Shown: piece by piece, positions 23,204 through 34,161 of the stretch
Layout of the letters: each line of letters starts with the position of its first letter
Numbering within the stretch: position 1 is the first letter of the stretch
DNA from: Megaustenia siamemsis
Taxonomy: Eukaryota; Mollusca; Gastropoda; Stylommatophora; Ariophantidae
NCBI GenBank assembly: GCA_032433765.1
Contig: JAVIAB010000059.1
Location: 58,921,603-58,985,602 of the forward strand
DNA: 64,000 nucleotides
Direction of reading: 5' to 3'
Translations under genes and position numbers: made by a program
Notes under the pieces: model-generated
Told to the model about the DNA's origin: nothing
Seen by the model: the letters and a program-made list of their open reading frames with translations, nothing else
Database searches by the model: none

Positions 23204-23494
23204 GTCTCGCTTATGATGTGGTGTCTATTCTAGATAATTAAGTCCTTACGGTGACACTTCTTGCATTGCCTTTCAATGCAAAGTGAAGAACTATTTGAAA
23301 GTTGAAAAGTCGTCAATGTTATCGTTACCATTTCAATGCTGAGTGTATTTTGATGTTGTGAGAATTAACTAATGGTTGAAAGTTCTCGATACTTGTAGTT
23401 ATCATTTAACTTGTGACTGTGTTCAGTGTTATATAAACCTTTCGAAATTTGACTTTAATTTAGCTATAATTACGATAGCCATTTTGAATTGGTT
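23204..23494. other. No feature recognised
   Basis: AT-rich spacer between the 19-bp array and repeat R1 copy 2. Confidence 0.4.
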
Positions 23495-23990
23495 ATTGGT
23501 TGTTGGAATGGAAGGCCTCGGTATCACTGCAAACGAATTAAAATCCATAATTGCAAAACCGCCCGTGCCAGCGGAATCATCCGAATTAATATATCATCTC
23601 TCAAACAAAGAAAGGTAACTGTAGTTCCCATCGTAGCAGTCGCAGCACACGCCAAAAGACATACGGGGAAACCGCGCAGAAAGGGTGTCCGGTTAGCGCA
23701 ATCGATAGGCGGTTGGCTTACCACGGCAACAGCCGGGGTTCGTACCCTGGCGAGGACACCTGGGTTTTACTAATTCCCTAAAAATTAGTACCTCTGAAGT
23801 CGGAGTAAATCTGCCTGCATGGCGAGGGGCATCCTGTAATGGGATAAAACAGACTTTACACGCAAATTCAGTCCCACAAAATTGAGTGGGTGGGACTTCG
23901 TCAGAGGTCAAAGCTGACGAAAGCGAACGAACGAACGAACCGCGCAGAAAGTGAACACAGCTAACTGTTCCTTGTCATACGATATCATCA
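23495..23990 (+). repeat. Unclassified dispersed repeat R1, copy 2 (interrupted by SINE-2)
   Basis: R1 text runs 23495-23683 (translating around GLGITANELKSIIAKPPVPA and VVPIVAVAAHAKRHTGKPRR). After the SINE-2 insertion it resumes at 23938 with CGCGCAGAAAGTGAACACAG and ends near 23990 at the CATACGATATCATCATTCAT block also present in copies 1 and 4. Removing the SINE makes it colinear with copy 1. Confidence 0.65.
23684..23937 (+). mobile_element. SINE-2 (tRNA-derived) with 14-bp target duplication
   Basis: It starts GGTGTCCGGTTAGCGCAATC (A-box region) and carries the B box GGGGTTCGTACCCTGG. A body with CTCTGAAGTCGGAGTAAATC and GTGGGACTTCGTCAGAGGTC and a (GAAC)n tail follow. It is flanked by AACCGCGCAGAAAG on both sides (23670-23683, 23938-23951; the leading bases may overlap the tail). 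Inserted into R1. Confidence 0.92.
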
Positions 23991-24229
23991 TTCATCAATT
24001 TTGAATAGCGATTTTGAAGGTCGTATTTTGTTGTGAGAACTGTTTTCATGTTAATAGCAATAAGATTATTTATCGCAATAATATTTTGTTCTGTCTATAA
24101 AAACCTGTGTATAAAACAGAGGAAATAAAATACACAGTTAAGTTTTCTTTTTTTTTTTTAAATGTTGTTTTGTGAAATTATCAAAGAATTAGGCAACCAG
24201 TCTTACTAGGCAATCATTGTCAAATAATG

Positions 24230-24580
24230 TTAGGAAATATTTCCATAAAGTTTTTAGAACATGTTCTACCATATGGATGTGAGTCGAGAACAAAAAGCAA
24301 GACAGCGGAAAGAACATTGGAGACAGCTGAGATGCGGTTTATCAGAAGAATGCTACGAATTTCACGGATGTAAAATATTACAAATGAAGAATGTTTAAAA
24401 CGAGCTGGAGAGACCATAAATATCATCAAAATCATAAACAAAATACAATTTACATGTACTGGGTATGGGATGCGAAGAAGGCATTGATAATACTATAAAA
24501 ACGGGTGGAATGAATGGAAAGAAGAGCAAAGGAAAACCAAGAGAAAAAGAAATATGTATCTGGCATCCTCCTCTAACATG
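24230..24580 (+). pseudogene. Non-LTR reverse transcriptase fragment (related to family B)
   Basis: With frame changes the plus strand reads LPYGCESRTKSKTAERTLET, AEMRFIRRMLRISR, NITNEECLKRAGE and IINKIQF. This is the ETAEMRFIRRML box that follows the palm/thumb in RTE-type ORFs. Decayed. Confidence 0.65.
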
Positions 24581-24846
24581 TGGGTGAAATGATAAATTGT
24601 TATTGACAAACATAAGAACATGTTACTTACCATTTTTGTTGTTGTGTTGCTTCTATGTATTATGGCTGTGCTATACAAATATTAGAGCAATATTTAAATT
24701 ATCTGCGACGATACTTTGCAATTGTTATCTATTGGGGATTTTTTTGACTCACTTAAATAATATTGACACAGTAAATGTCATTTTAAATACTACAGAACAA
24801 AGAGAAATATGTTGATCACTTCTAAAAACAGTAATTATTATGAACA

Positions 24847-25857
24847 GGGAAATCAGATCACAACAATATCCGCTTATAGCCTACGGTGAACATCTCAAGC
24901 ATTTGCCTACAGGACAACTGTATCGAGACCATACATGACACCGCCTGATGAGTCCATCTACACGCTACAAGAGTTATCTTTCTTCTCAGCTTCTTTCACA
25001 CAAACCCATGATGTTTCATTTGAAGCCTCTCCAAACATTACAAATCGACAAAACCAATATTATCACTTGGAATGTAAACGGCCTGAACTAGCTCGGCTCT
25101 ACAAATCAGAGAGACACTTAACCATTACTACTCTAGAATTAACATTGTGGCCTACTTGGATGAAGTAAGTGACTAATTTAACTGCTTTGACAATAACTGG
25201 ATGTTCTATTTCCGTCATCCCCGATCACGCCCTATATATGATGGTCAACAGCTTTACAAGTTTAGATCTTTCATGTACCGGTATAACTGCACTCCCAAAG
25301 TCGATGTTAAAGTTGATCATCTTAAGCACGTTAACATTAAATGACAACACATTAATTGACGTGACCTGATCATCACAGTCAAACTGGGCTGTATGTGAAT
25401 AGCAACAAAATACCAAATGCACAAAACCTGAGCAAAATTTTAAAACTTTCTGCAAGGACGCTCATAAACTTTGACTTTCAAAGTAACTCACTTACGTCCC
25501 TCCCCGAGTTATCCTTCTTGACACAGATAGGGTATCTTCACTTTGCATACAACAATCTGTCTAATACTGACTCTGGTTCTTTCCATTCTAATCTGGCATA
25601 ATTGGATTTAGAAAACAATTTACTTTCTTCTGTCTTAGTACAATGGACAACTTGCACAAACTAAGTCAGTTATTTCTCAATTCTAACACCAAACAATTTC
25701 TTCAAGGATCTCATGTGCCGGCTTCTGTCCAGGTGCTGGGTTTAAGCTTGAACTCGATATCACAATTAACTAGAACAAGCTTTCACAATATTTCCAGTTT
25801 AAATCTTCTAACATTAAACAACAATCCGTTGTGTACAGTCTCTCTAAAGGTACAGAG
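24847..25857 (+). pseudogene. LRR exon 3 pseudo-copy, truncated
   Basis: It starts after GAACAG with GNQITTIS, as exon 3 does, but has several stops and frameshifts. Recognisable blocks: DESIYTLQELSFFSA, LWPTWMK, MTNLTALTITGCSISVIPDH, SLDLSCTGITALPKSMLK, LTSLPELSFLTQIGYLHFAY and NSISQLTRTSF. It breaks off after LTLNNNPLCTVSLK, next to SINE-1 at 25866, so the last LRRs and the C-cap are gone. No exon 1 or 2 was found upstream. It is closest in text to copy 3. A dead member of the cluster. Confidence 0.9.
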
Positions 25858-25865
25858 TAAAAAAA

Positions 25866-26115
25866 GGTCAAGTGCACCCGTCACGCCAAGTGGCGTATAG
25901 GGAATATGGAGTTAGTGACCATACATTTTACAGACCTCGGCACATGATTTTTGGGGTAATCTGGTCGGTATTACGCCAGTGCCGCTTTACTTTCCCATAA
26001 AAAAATCCGGTACACATCAAAGGCTGGGTGAACCGAAGCCATCGATTTTGGATCGAACTCTACCCCTTGTCCTTTGTAGTCCAGTTCACTAACCACTGAG
26101 CTATCGCGGCTCTCG
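25866..26115 (-). mobile_element. SINE-1, minus strand
   Basis: Full-length minus-strand SINE-1 with head (GAGCCGCGATAGCTCAGTGG on the minus strand), B-box region and tail. It abuts the truncated end of the LRR pseudo-exon. I see no clear target duplication, which suggests that a deletion accompanied or followed insertion. Confidence 0.88.
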
Positions 26116-26163
26116 GTATCAGTCAGTGGTTGAAATAATTTATGTGATGATAAAGCCCTAACT

Positions 26164-26421
26164 GGGAGTCGCGATTGCTCAGTGGTGAGTTAACTGGACT
26201 ACAAAGGAGAAGAGGTAGGGTTTGATCCCAACCGACGGCTTCGGGGTTGACCCAGCCTTAAATGGGTACCGGGTTTTTTCTGGGAATGTAAAGCAACACG
26301 GGCGTAATGCCGACCACATTACTCCAAAAATCATGTGCTGAGGGTATGTAAAATTTATGATCACTTACACCATATTCCCTATACCCCACTTGGCGTGAGG
26401 GGGCTCTTTACTTTACTTTAC
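26164..26421 (+). mobile_element. SINE-1, plus strand, with 10-bp target duplication
   Basis: Head GGGAGTCGCGATTGCTCAGT, body GGGAATGTAAAGCAACACGG, tail CTTTACTTTACTTTAC. It is flanked by AGCCCTAACT (26154-26163, 26422-26431). It faces the minus-strand SINE-1 only 48 bp away, making a large inverted repeat. Confidence 0.92.
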
Positions 26422-26431
26422 AGCCCTAACT

Positions 26432-26825
26432 GTAAAGAATAAAAATGACTTACACAGAAAATAATTAACATATCATTAAATTAAAGCAAAACTTCACAAA
26501 CATGGACAAGGCAAAGGAAGGAATAAAAGGTGCTACTTTTAGCTATTTTTGTATTAAATACCACACTAAATAATCGGGGTGATATAGTAGAATAATAAAA
26601 TAGATTATTCATCCAGAGAGCTACACATTATTGACAATTATAGTTCGAATGTCACTTTTTTCAATCTAACAGTTGAGATAGTGCAGAGATATATCCCGCA
26701 ATTCGTGGGCTTTGTACATACTTTCTTCGTTCCAACAGTTTGTCATTTAATCATAAAAGATGATGTATTCCGAATGATTTAGGTATGATTACTGCAACAA
26801 CATCCAAACCGTACGGTATTGATAA
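26432..26825. other. No feature recognised
   Basis: AT-rich spacer between SINE-1 and SINE-3. Confidence 0.4.
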
Positions 26826-27154
26826 AGTAAATGTAAAGTGTGAGACTTGCATCGGCGTCTCAACACGCGAGTTCTCACCCATATGTGCTCGGCCGCCTAT
26901 CTAAAAGTGTTCGGACATTCTGGATAGTGTACTGCAAGCATCGAAATTCACGATGCGAGGCGGCATCCCCACCTTCCCAGAGTACTATACCTGGTACCCA
27001 TATTTCTGCCAGCGGCTGGGTCGACCACGGGGTTATTGTTTTTTTTCCAACCACGAGTACAACTCACACTGCTTCCAGCTGAATCGAACACGGGTTGTCC
27101 GAAAGTCGGTAGCCCAGTCGGGTCATTTTCCCAAATAGGCAAACCGAGCCACCC
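26826..27154 (-). mobile_element. SINE-3 (tRNA-derived), minus strand
   Basis: The minus strand begins GGGTGGCTCGGTTTGCCTAT (head) with a B box in GTGTTCGATTCAGCTGG. The body and 3' end match 35372-35696 (shared AACACGCGAG/AGCACGCGAG and CATATGTGCTCGGCCGCCTA). A 7-bp TATTGAT flanks both sides. Diverged, so an older copy. Confidence 0.85.
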
Positions 27155-27345
27155 ACTGCTATTGATGTACAAGTTACCTACAAGCTTGAAAATATCTTTG
27201 TGAATGTTTGTCATACTCATCATCAACGTTTGGGAGACCAGGGAGACCTGCTGTAATTGCTGCTTTCTCTTGAGCCAGAGTGATAGTTTAAATATACAGA
27301 CATTGACAAATATATCGTCTTATAAAATGTGACAAGAGTCGATAC

Positions 27346-27440
27346 AAGTTGAAAACCCTTGCATTAAGATCTGCAGCCATTGTGAAAAGCATGTTGGTCT
27401 TATCTAGACTTATCAGTCTTGACAAGTCAAGATTAAGAGT
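27346..27440 (+). promoter_or_regulatory. Conserved upstream block of LRR copy 3
   Basis: AAGTTGAAAACCCTTG at 27346, TCAGTC (a match to the Initiator consensus) 67 bases on at 27413, and a GT 26 bases later (27439, GA|GTGAGA, donor-like). The spacing is identical to the copy 4 block (49167). It lies 3.5 kb before the copy 3 ATG, with SINEs and a minisatellite between. The promoter and noncoding-exon reading is inference. Confidence 0.45.
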
Positions 27441-27636
27441 GAGAAAAGGTTTGTTGCAAATTAGTTTTTGAGGCGATGTAAATAATTACTAACTTGAATT
27501 TTCGGTTGTTTTAACTTTCAAATTTCATGTTTTATAATTTAGCGAAACTGATCAACATTTTTGATGATGATTTGAGAAGGTTAAAACTGTAATGCTCTGT
27601 GACAAATAAAAATAAATCTTCGACACAAGGATTTAA

Positions 27637-27885
27637 GGGAGCCTCGATAGCTCAGTGGTTAGTGAACTGGTCTACAAAGTACAAGAGGTCGGGTTCGATC
27701 CTGATCGCTTCGGGATTCACCCGAATTTGAGTACCGGATTTTTTTTTCTGAGAAAGTAAAGCGACACGGGCGTAATACCGACAACATTACCACAAAAATC
27801 ATGTGCTGAAGGTCTGTAAAAATTATGGTCAATAACACCATATTCCCTATACGCCACTTGGCGTGACGGGAGTCTTACTTTACAT
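27637..27885 (+). mobile_element. SINE-1, plus strand, with 11-bp target duplication split by SINE-2
   Basis: Head GGAGCCTCGATAGCTCAGTG, B box GGGTTCGATCC, tail CTTACTTTACATTT. The left duplication AGGATTTAAGG (27628-27638) recurs only after the SINE-2 copy, at 28222-28232. SINE-2 therefore inserted later, at this SINE's 3' junction. Confidence 0.9.
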
Positions 27886-27897
27886 TTATTAGGATTT

Positions 27898-28216
27898 TTT
27901 GTTTCTTCACCAGCTTTTACCTCTACGAAGTCCCTAGAGACTAGGAACTGAATTTTCCATGTTAATCCATTTTCCCTGGCAGCTGTGTGTACAGGGGTCC
28001 CTTGCCGCACAGGCAGATAACTCCGACTTCGGAGGTACTCATATTTTTTTCGTCGATGAGTAATTGACGTTTCAAGCCGGGTCTCGCTGCTGAGACCAGG
28101 GGTGGTTGCGCAGAGAGAAATCATAAATAAAAATCCCAACTGATGTTACCGGGATTTGAACCAACAACCTCTGTGTCTCGAGACCGGCGTCTTGCCTCGA
28201 GACCAACCAGTCCCCC
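27898..28216 (-). mobile_element. SINE-2, minus strand, with 12-bp target duplication
   Basis: Flanked by TTATTAGGATTT (27886-27897, 28217-28228). The minus strand starts GGGGGACTGGTTGGTCTCGA with a B-box-like GGTTCAAATCCC. The body shares CTCCGAAGTCGGAGTTATCT and GGGACTTCGTAGAGG with the SINE-2 copy at 23684. The head differs strongly between the two, so it is either a subfamily or a different tRNA origin. Confidence 0.85.
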
Positions 28217-28494
28217 TTATTAGGATTTAAGGTTGCGGTAATGTTTAATCATGATGAGGAACAAGACAATAGATAGTTTAGATGTTTAATATACTCACCT
28301 AGACAGCATCTCCCACTGAGTATCTTCTCTCAGAAGCTAGTGTAATATGTGGTCAGATAGAAGTAAAATACGATGAAGTGTTGTTATATCGGACATCGCG
28401 ATGAGAAGGAGACATTTTATAAATCATTGTTTTGTAGACTACTTTTTTTCGACGTTGAAAGTCAACACAATCTTTTAACAAGTAAATTAAGAAA

Positions 28495-29132
28495 AATAGA
28501 TGGATAACGAGAGGATATGATAGATGGATAACGAGAGGATATGATAGATGGATGACGAGAGGATATGATAGATGGATGACGAGAGGATATGATAGATGGA
28601 TGACGAGAGGATATGATAGGTGGATGACGAGAGGAGATGATTGATGGATAACGAGAGGATATGATAGATGGATGACGAGAGGATATGATAGATGGATGAC
28701 GAGAGGATATGATAGATGGATAACGAGAGGATATGATAGATGGATGACGCGAGGATGTGATAGATGGATGACGAGAGGATATGATAGATGGATGACGCGA
28801 GGATGTGATAGATGGATGACGCGGGATGTGATAGATGGATGACGCGAGGATGTGATAGATGGATAGCGTGAGGATGTGATAGATGGATGACGCGAGGATG
28901 TGATAGATGGATGACGCGAGGATGTGATGGATGGATGACGCGAGGATGTGATAGATGGATGACGCGAGGATGTGATAGATGAATGACGTGAGGATGTGAT
29001 ATATGGATGGCGGAAGGATGTGATAGATGGATGACGTGAGGGTGTGATAGATGGATGACGTGAAGATGTGATAGATGGATGACTTAGGGTTGTTATAAAT
29101 GGATGACGCAAGGATGTGATAGATGGAATGAG
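28495..29132. repeat. 24-bp minisatellite, about 26 copies
   Basis: Unit GATAGATGGATGACGCGAGG plus ATGT or ATAT. Since 24 is a multiple of three, the minus strand shows long open frames (8-residue repeat such as ITSSRHPS), but two overlapping frames are equally open and there is no gene context. I treat it as noncoding. Confidence 0.93.
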
Positions 29133-29439
29133 AGGAGAATAAAGACAATTGAGCTTATGTAAATGGCGTGATATGAAGTCCATGAAAATAATTGATAGAT
29201 AACTTCAGAGACAGTTAGTTGTGAAGAGACATGACCGTCTACGCCAGCAGGCATGCCATATAATCATAATACGTCTTTATTATCTTTATGCAATATCTGT
29301 TTTATACTCTCTCCTACACATTACTACCTACATACACTCCTCTGTATCAATCTTTCAAACTCTCCATGAAGCTATTTGAATAGCTACCAATAGAAAACTA
29401 CAATCTCTTAAAATTATTGTGTTAATCTAACTCAACAAC

Positions 29440-29716
29440 CCCACTGTCTTGTGGGTGAGACTTTATAGTCAAAGTCTAGCGGAGCCAACCGTAAACAAAC
29501 CGACGGAAGGCAACAGAAAACCACCGTCGTAATTTATTTGTACAATCATGAATCGTCACGAAGAGATAGAGGGAAACAAAGAGAAACGATACCAGACAGC
29601 TTAAGAGAATGGCTTGGCAGAAGGTCAACAAAAGAAATGATAAAAAACTGTCGTGATCAAAAGTTGTGGAGAGCCATGATCACCTACGTCAGCAGGCCCG
29701 GTACTTGATGATGAAT
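29440..29716 (+). mobile_element. Internally deleted RTE family B derivative
   Basis: The left part (about 29440-29545, CAACCCCACTGTCTTGTGGG ... CAATCATGAATCG) is joined directly to the family B 3' end (GAGGGAAACAAAGAGAAACG ... GGCTTGGCAGAAGGTCAAC ... GTACTTGATGATGAA). The same left part in inverse orientation is joined to family B sequence at 41565-41950. That suggests it is the element's true 5' end, kept in short nonautonomous derivatives. Confidence 0.65.
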
Positions 29717-29719
29717 CTA

Positions 29720-30890
29720 ACTCACTTGCCTGCATCCTAGTCATTTCTTGCTACGTTTCATTTTGAAGCAATAATTTTTGTTTAATTTTGGTTGTTTGTT
29801 TCTTCTGTTTGCAGAATCCTTTCAATATTCAAGTTTAATCTCTTTTTGATATTCACGTGAAACACTTTCTTTTTAATAAACATATTTGGTTGTTTTTCCT
29901 TGCAACAAGCTTTGTGTAATTGCTGTCATTTCCTGATAATTCAATCACGTTTTTTATCTCCACTTACGAATACATAAATCTTTGTAAAAATGTTTCAATG
30001 CGTCTGATTTATTTCATAAAACCTTTATTATTGTTCATTAAAACACGAGACTTTTTACAAATTCATTTCTATAGTTTGTTTATATTCTCTTGTATCATAT
30101 TTTATTTAATTGTCAACTTTTCCTTAAGTTCTTCTGTAATACGTTTATTTATTTTTCTTTCTTACTGATATCAGTGCAAAGCATATTTTATTTGGTTGGT
30201 TGGTTAAATATGATCTTTAATTGATGATTTTTTGCAGCATATTCTGTTTTACAGTATTTTTTTGGTGTCTTCTACTAGGATGTTTTCATTAATTAATTAC
30301 ATTATTTTGCTCTTCTGTTGATTATTTAGTTCATTCTGTTTTTATGTAACCAACATGTTATATTGATATTTAGTCGGACTTTTAAAACGTGGTAAAAAGG
30401 TCGAGAAAGTTTTTTTTAAAAATTATGATTCCATCTTTATCTGCAGTTCTCTTACAGCAAACTTGAATAATTACAATTGTGTGTGCATTCTTGTCTTGTA
30501 TCATATTTTAATCTATAATTATTATCTTATAATCAATCATTTTTTTAAAAACTGATATTTAGTCACATGTTTAATACCAAATTATTTAATCTTTTAATGA
30601 TGTTCTCATTGCCTTTTTCATGCTGCTGAACAAAAAAATTAACAAAATGATCACATTAAGAGAAAGAAATACGCATTGATATAAATTATAGGAATTACAT
30701 AACCATATTTAAATACAAAATACCAGATACCAATCATAAATTAAAGTACTGTATAACTCTATCAATCTTGCAACAACAAAAAACATGCATTCTGTTTAAA
30801 ATGACTCGCGTTTTCATTTAAAAGAAAATAAGGACTCAAGCAATAAATTGTATATTTGTTTTCTTTCTTTCTTCAAGAGTCCAGCACTAA
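29720..30890. other. AT-rich region upstream of LRR copy 3 exon 1
   Basis: Very AT-rich, with no convincing ORF (a 82-codon hydrophobic frame at 29920 looks accidental) and no recognised repeat. It ends in the pyrimidine-rich TTTCTTTCTTTCTTCAAG, 16 nt before the copy 3 ATG, a possible acceptor. Confidence 0.4.
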
Positions 30891-30893
30891 AGA

Positions 30894-30968
30894 ATGAGTT
30901 GCTTAACCTCATTGATTTTACTGGGATTGACAATATCTCTTGGTCTGGCAGATGATTGCCCATATAAG
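30894..30968 (+). CDS. LRR copy 3, exon 1 (signal peptide)
   Basis: ATG at 30894; 25 codons MSCLTSLILLGLTISLGLA then DDCPYK, donor GTATAC. Length and end are identical to the exons at 14132 and 53411. The first 19 residues form a typical signal peptide, with cleavage expected after GLA. Confidence 0.85.
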
Positions 30969-31009
30969 GTATACTGTATGTAAGAGGTAGATCAGGAATA
31001 GACAGAAAA

Positions 31010-31830
31010 TTAGTTACAGTTAACGGTCACAACATAAACAACCGGCAAATTGCGGTTGGCATAGTTTCAATATCAGAAACGGAGAATGAACTACATGAAA
31101 GGATAAACATAATATTAAGAGAAAGCAACACGAACGCTCAGTCTAAACGGTAAGAAAACAGAAGTAAGTGATATAGCGAAGAATCAACATACTCCATCAT
31201 GCAGAATACAATTATATGGGATAAATCTGAAACGAATGCAGCGTACTCATATACTTGAACACAAGAAAATCAGACGGAAGATGCACTGCAGAAACAAAAA
31301 CAAAATCATAAAACACAAGCCAAAGTAGCATTTCAGAAAAAAAAACATCTTTTGCATCAAGTATATGTCACAGAAGCGAGAAACATACTTCAAAGGTGCT
31401 ATATAGAGCTAGTTTTGATCCATGGGAGTAAATCATGGACAGTAGGAAAACAATTAAAAGACGATTAGAGGACACGGAGATGTTTTTCCCAGAAGAATAT
31501 TGAGAGTTTCCTGGACAGCGAAAAAGACCAAAAGAGGAAATTCTCAAAGTGGCGAAGACAAAAAAGGGAAAATCTTAAAAATATAAGAAAGAAACGATCG
31601 AAATTTTTGGGCACATCATGAGAATAGGAAATTTGAAGTCTTTGGTTATAACTGGGAAAATAAAGAGAAAGAGATATCGCGGACAACAAAGAGAGAAGAT
31701 ACTAGATAATAGATAGATCTATTTGTGTCGTGGCATGGAAAACAGTCAACAACAGAATTGATGCACTGTGGATTGGGAGTTATGAAAGAGTATGCTCACA
31801 TAAGGTAACCGGTATGCTACATAATGATGA
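31010..31830 (+). pseudogene. RTE family B fragment, decayed
   Basis: Plus-strand reverse-transcriptase relic. NNRQIAVGIV-type start, KTEVSDIAKN-like block, then QRCYIELVLIHGSKSWTV, then EDTEMFFPRRILRVSWTAKK (frame-shifted) and a 3' end near CCGGTATGCTACATAATGATG. Lies in intron 1 of LRR copy 3. Confidence 0.7.
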
Positions 31831-31982
31831 TATGAGGTATATAATATTTATTATTTCAAGTTAAGTCCTGACTGATCTATTTAGAGCACAAAATATATAA
31901 TGAAATACAACTCAATACAGTTAAAATATTGCACCGCAAAAAGAATTTTTTTAAAAACATAAATACATAGAAGAATGCCATT

Positions 31983-32590
31983 CATCATCATTATCATCGT
32001 GTGCCGTCTCCGCAACGAAAGTTGACTAACATTGAGCTCCATTCTGCTCTGTCTATTGTGATGGTGCAGGTTGTCATAGGCTGATTTGTCCATCTTTTGA
32101 TGTTACTCGTCCATGTTAGTCTTGGTCTGCCTCTGCCTCTTTTACCTTGTATTTTCCCCTCCAGGATTACTTTTAGTAGGCTGTTGTGTCTTTTAACATG
32201 GCCCAAAAATCGCATTTGCTTTGTTTGAATTGTGTTTAGTAGTTCTCTTTTCATTTTTAGTTATTCGTTATCTTCGTCGTTTGTTTTCTTTTCCTTCCAC
32301 CCTATTCTTCTATATATCTACATTTCAAAAGCTTCAATTCTTTGTTCTGTTTTCTTGTCCAATGTCCATGTTTCTGCACCATATAGGAATATTGAAATGT
32401 AACATTTTACTATTCTTAATTTTAGCCCTGGTGTTATTTGTTTTGATGTTAGTATGTTCTTCGTGACATTAAAATTGCTTTTTGCCATTCCTATTCTTTT
32501 GTTTATTTCAGTTTTCCATTTTCCATCACCGGTTATCCAAGATAGTTGCAGTTCTGAACTGTCTCCAGGTCTATTCCTAGAAGAAAATGC
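31983..32590 (-). pseudogene. RTE family A 3' fragment
   Basis: The minus strand reads RIGMAKSNFNVTKNILTSKQ, CYISIFLYGAETWTLDKKTE, then after a frame change MKRELLNTIQTKQMRFLGHV, KGKRGRGRPRLTWTSNIKRW-like text and WSSMLVNFRCGDGTR. A (CAT)n tail lies at 31984-31996. Close in sequence to the 44260 copy. Confidence 0.82.
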
Positions 32591-32594
32591 CATT

Positions 32595-33064
32595 AGATGG
32601 TCGAAATATCAATAATATGTATTTTCCTCTTTAAATAAAAAAAAAAACTGCCATCATACCCTGTGTTTCTCTCCTCTTTCCTTGCTTACTAGCTTCACCT
32701 CAGTACTGCAACTATTTGTCTGATCGAAAAATATTACTAGTAGGCCTACCTGTATTAATAACAGTAAAATCTCACAACCTTAAATTATGTTGCATTTAAA
32801 TTTAGAATTAATGTGGTTATTAATAATATATATATATTGAAATACATTATGTTATCGCTCAAGTTGATGTCATTTTAGGATTAATGACCCAAGTTCAGAA
32901 ACATCCAACATTTGGACCTATTTTACTATATAAAACCAGGGCCTATTTTAATGTAACTTATTTAATACGTGTCTCAAAATAACTAGACAGAATGCAAGTT
33001 TATATATTATAACGCAAAAGCCACAAAAGAACGGGTTTTATGCGGGGTATTCTATAGAGGAAAT
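32595..33064. other. No feature recognised
   Basis: AT-rich intron sequence with a short (TA)n near 32827. Confidence 0.4.
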
Positions 33065-33297
33065 TAAAACACTATGGCTACGTCTAAAAACACAGCGGAC
33101 TGGAAAGAACAATAATGGAAGGCATAGTTCCTGGGCGACGCATCACAGGCAGACCAAGAAGTGGTTTCGAGACATCACGGAGACATTGAATATGACAACA
33201 GAAGATGGAAATCTGGCTAGAGACAGAGTTGCTTTCAGGCGGGCTGTTGTGGATGTAACGTTCTGCAAATGGCGTGTGACTTGATGATGGCATGACA
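33065..33297 (+). pseudogene. RTE-like C-terminal fragment (family E)
   Basis: The plus strand (one frame change) reads RTIMEGIVPGRRITGRPR, then WFRDITETLNMTTEDG and ARDRVAFRRAVVDVTFCKWR with a stop, followed by a GATGATGG triplet tail. This is the standard C-terminus of an RTE-like ORF. Confidence 0.72.
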
Positions 33298-33399
33298 ATA
33301 GAGATGCTACACATTTTTCTTCAATTATTTATTATATTTTTATAGTGACGAAAGATTGCAAGGTAAGGGATATAATTACAAATAGTTCGACACACACTT

Positions 33400-33620
33400 C
33401 AAGGACAATAACTCGTGTATTAAAATATATGATCTAACTTGTTCGTGTTGAAGCCTGGCTCCAAAGAAACCTGCCCTCAAGTTGACTCTGTCTTGAGAGA
33501 GATGTTCAGCGTCTGCTGCTGTCAGTCCCAGTTCGTCTGTGATTTCTTGCATCACCTTCTTCAAACATTTTTCTTTCTATCATTTGTCTAGAACCATGCT
33601 CTAAACAAAATTCTCCTCTA
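33400..33620 (-). pseudogene. RTE-like C-terminal fragment (family E)
   Basis: The minus strand reads MKKVMQEITDELGLTAADAE and HLSQDRVNLRAGF, matching the pieces at 19575 and 47685. The family B copy at 33637 inserted just beyond it. Confidence 0.7.
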
Positions 33621-33636
33621 ACCATTTTGTCACTAT

Positions 33637-34161
33637 CATCATCATCATCATCATCATCAAGTACCGGGCCTAGTGGCGTAGGTGATCATGTCTCTCCACA
33701 ACTTTCGATCTCGGCAGCTATTTATCATTTCTGTTGTTGACCTTCTGCCAAGCCATTCTCTTAAGCTGTCTGTTATTTTTTCTCGTTGCTTCCCTCAATC
33801 TCTTCGTCCCTCAATTTTACCAGTTGTTACAATATTTTCAAGTTGTTCTCTTCTCATTACATGGCCAAAAAATGATGATTGTTTCTTCCGAATATTGGAA
33901 ATTAGCTCTCTTTTTGCTTTGACCTCTCTCAGAACCTCTTCATTACTCTTCTTAGCTGTCCATGGTACTCTCAACATTCTTCCGTAAAACCACATTTCTA
34001 CAGACTCCAGTGATTTTCTTGTCTATTGTCCATGATTCGCATCCATATGTTAAGACTGGCTCTACGTAACATTTAAGAACTCTTTTCTTGTTTCTATTGT
34101 GTAAAATGGGTTGCATAGTATCTTCCTCATTTTTTGGAAAGCTGCTTTTGCCTGAGCCATC
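33637..34161 (-). mobile_element. RTE family B insertion, 5'-truncated, with 11-bp target duplication
   Basis: A (CAT)n triplet tail, then the family B 3' end (GTACCGGGCCTAGTGGCGTA). The minus strand encodes CYVEPVLTYGCESWTIDKK, VWFYGRMLRVPWTAKKSN and FFGHVMRREQLENIVTTGKI in broken frames. It is flanked by TTTGTCACTAT (33626-33636, 34162-34172). Lies in intron 1 of LRR copy 3, 250 bp before exon 2. Confidence 0.9.

Noticed and set aside
18200..24846. Exons 1 and 2 for the LRR pseudo-exon at 24847
   Set aside because: I looked for a DCPY signal-peptide exon and a C-x-C cap exon in this interval and found none.
28353..29183. 276- and 228-codon minus-strand frames with an [12 protein letters not shown] repeat
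   Set aside because: The 24-bp unit is a multiple of three, so frames stay open by default; two frames are equally open and there is no start context, signal or homology.
29920..30168. 82-codon hydrophobic frame
   Set aside because: AT-rich DNA favours Phe, Ile and Leu codons; no homolog, start context or partner.
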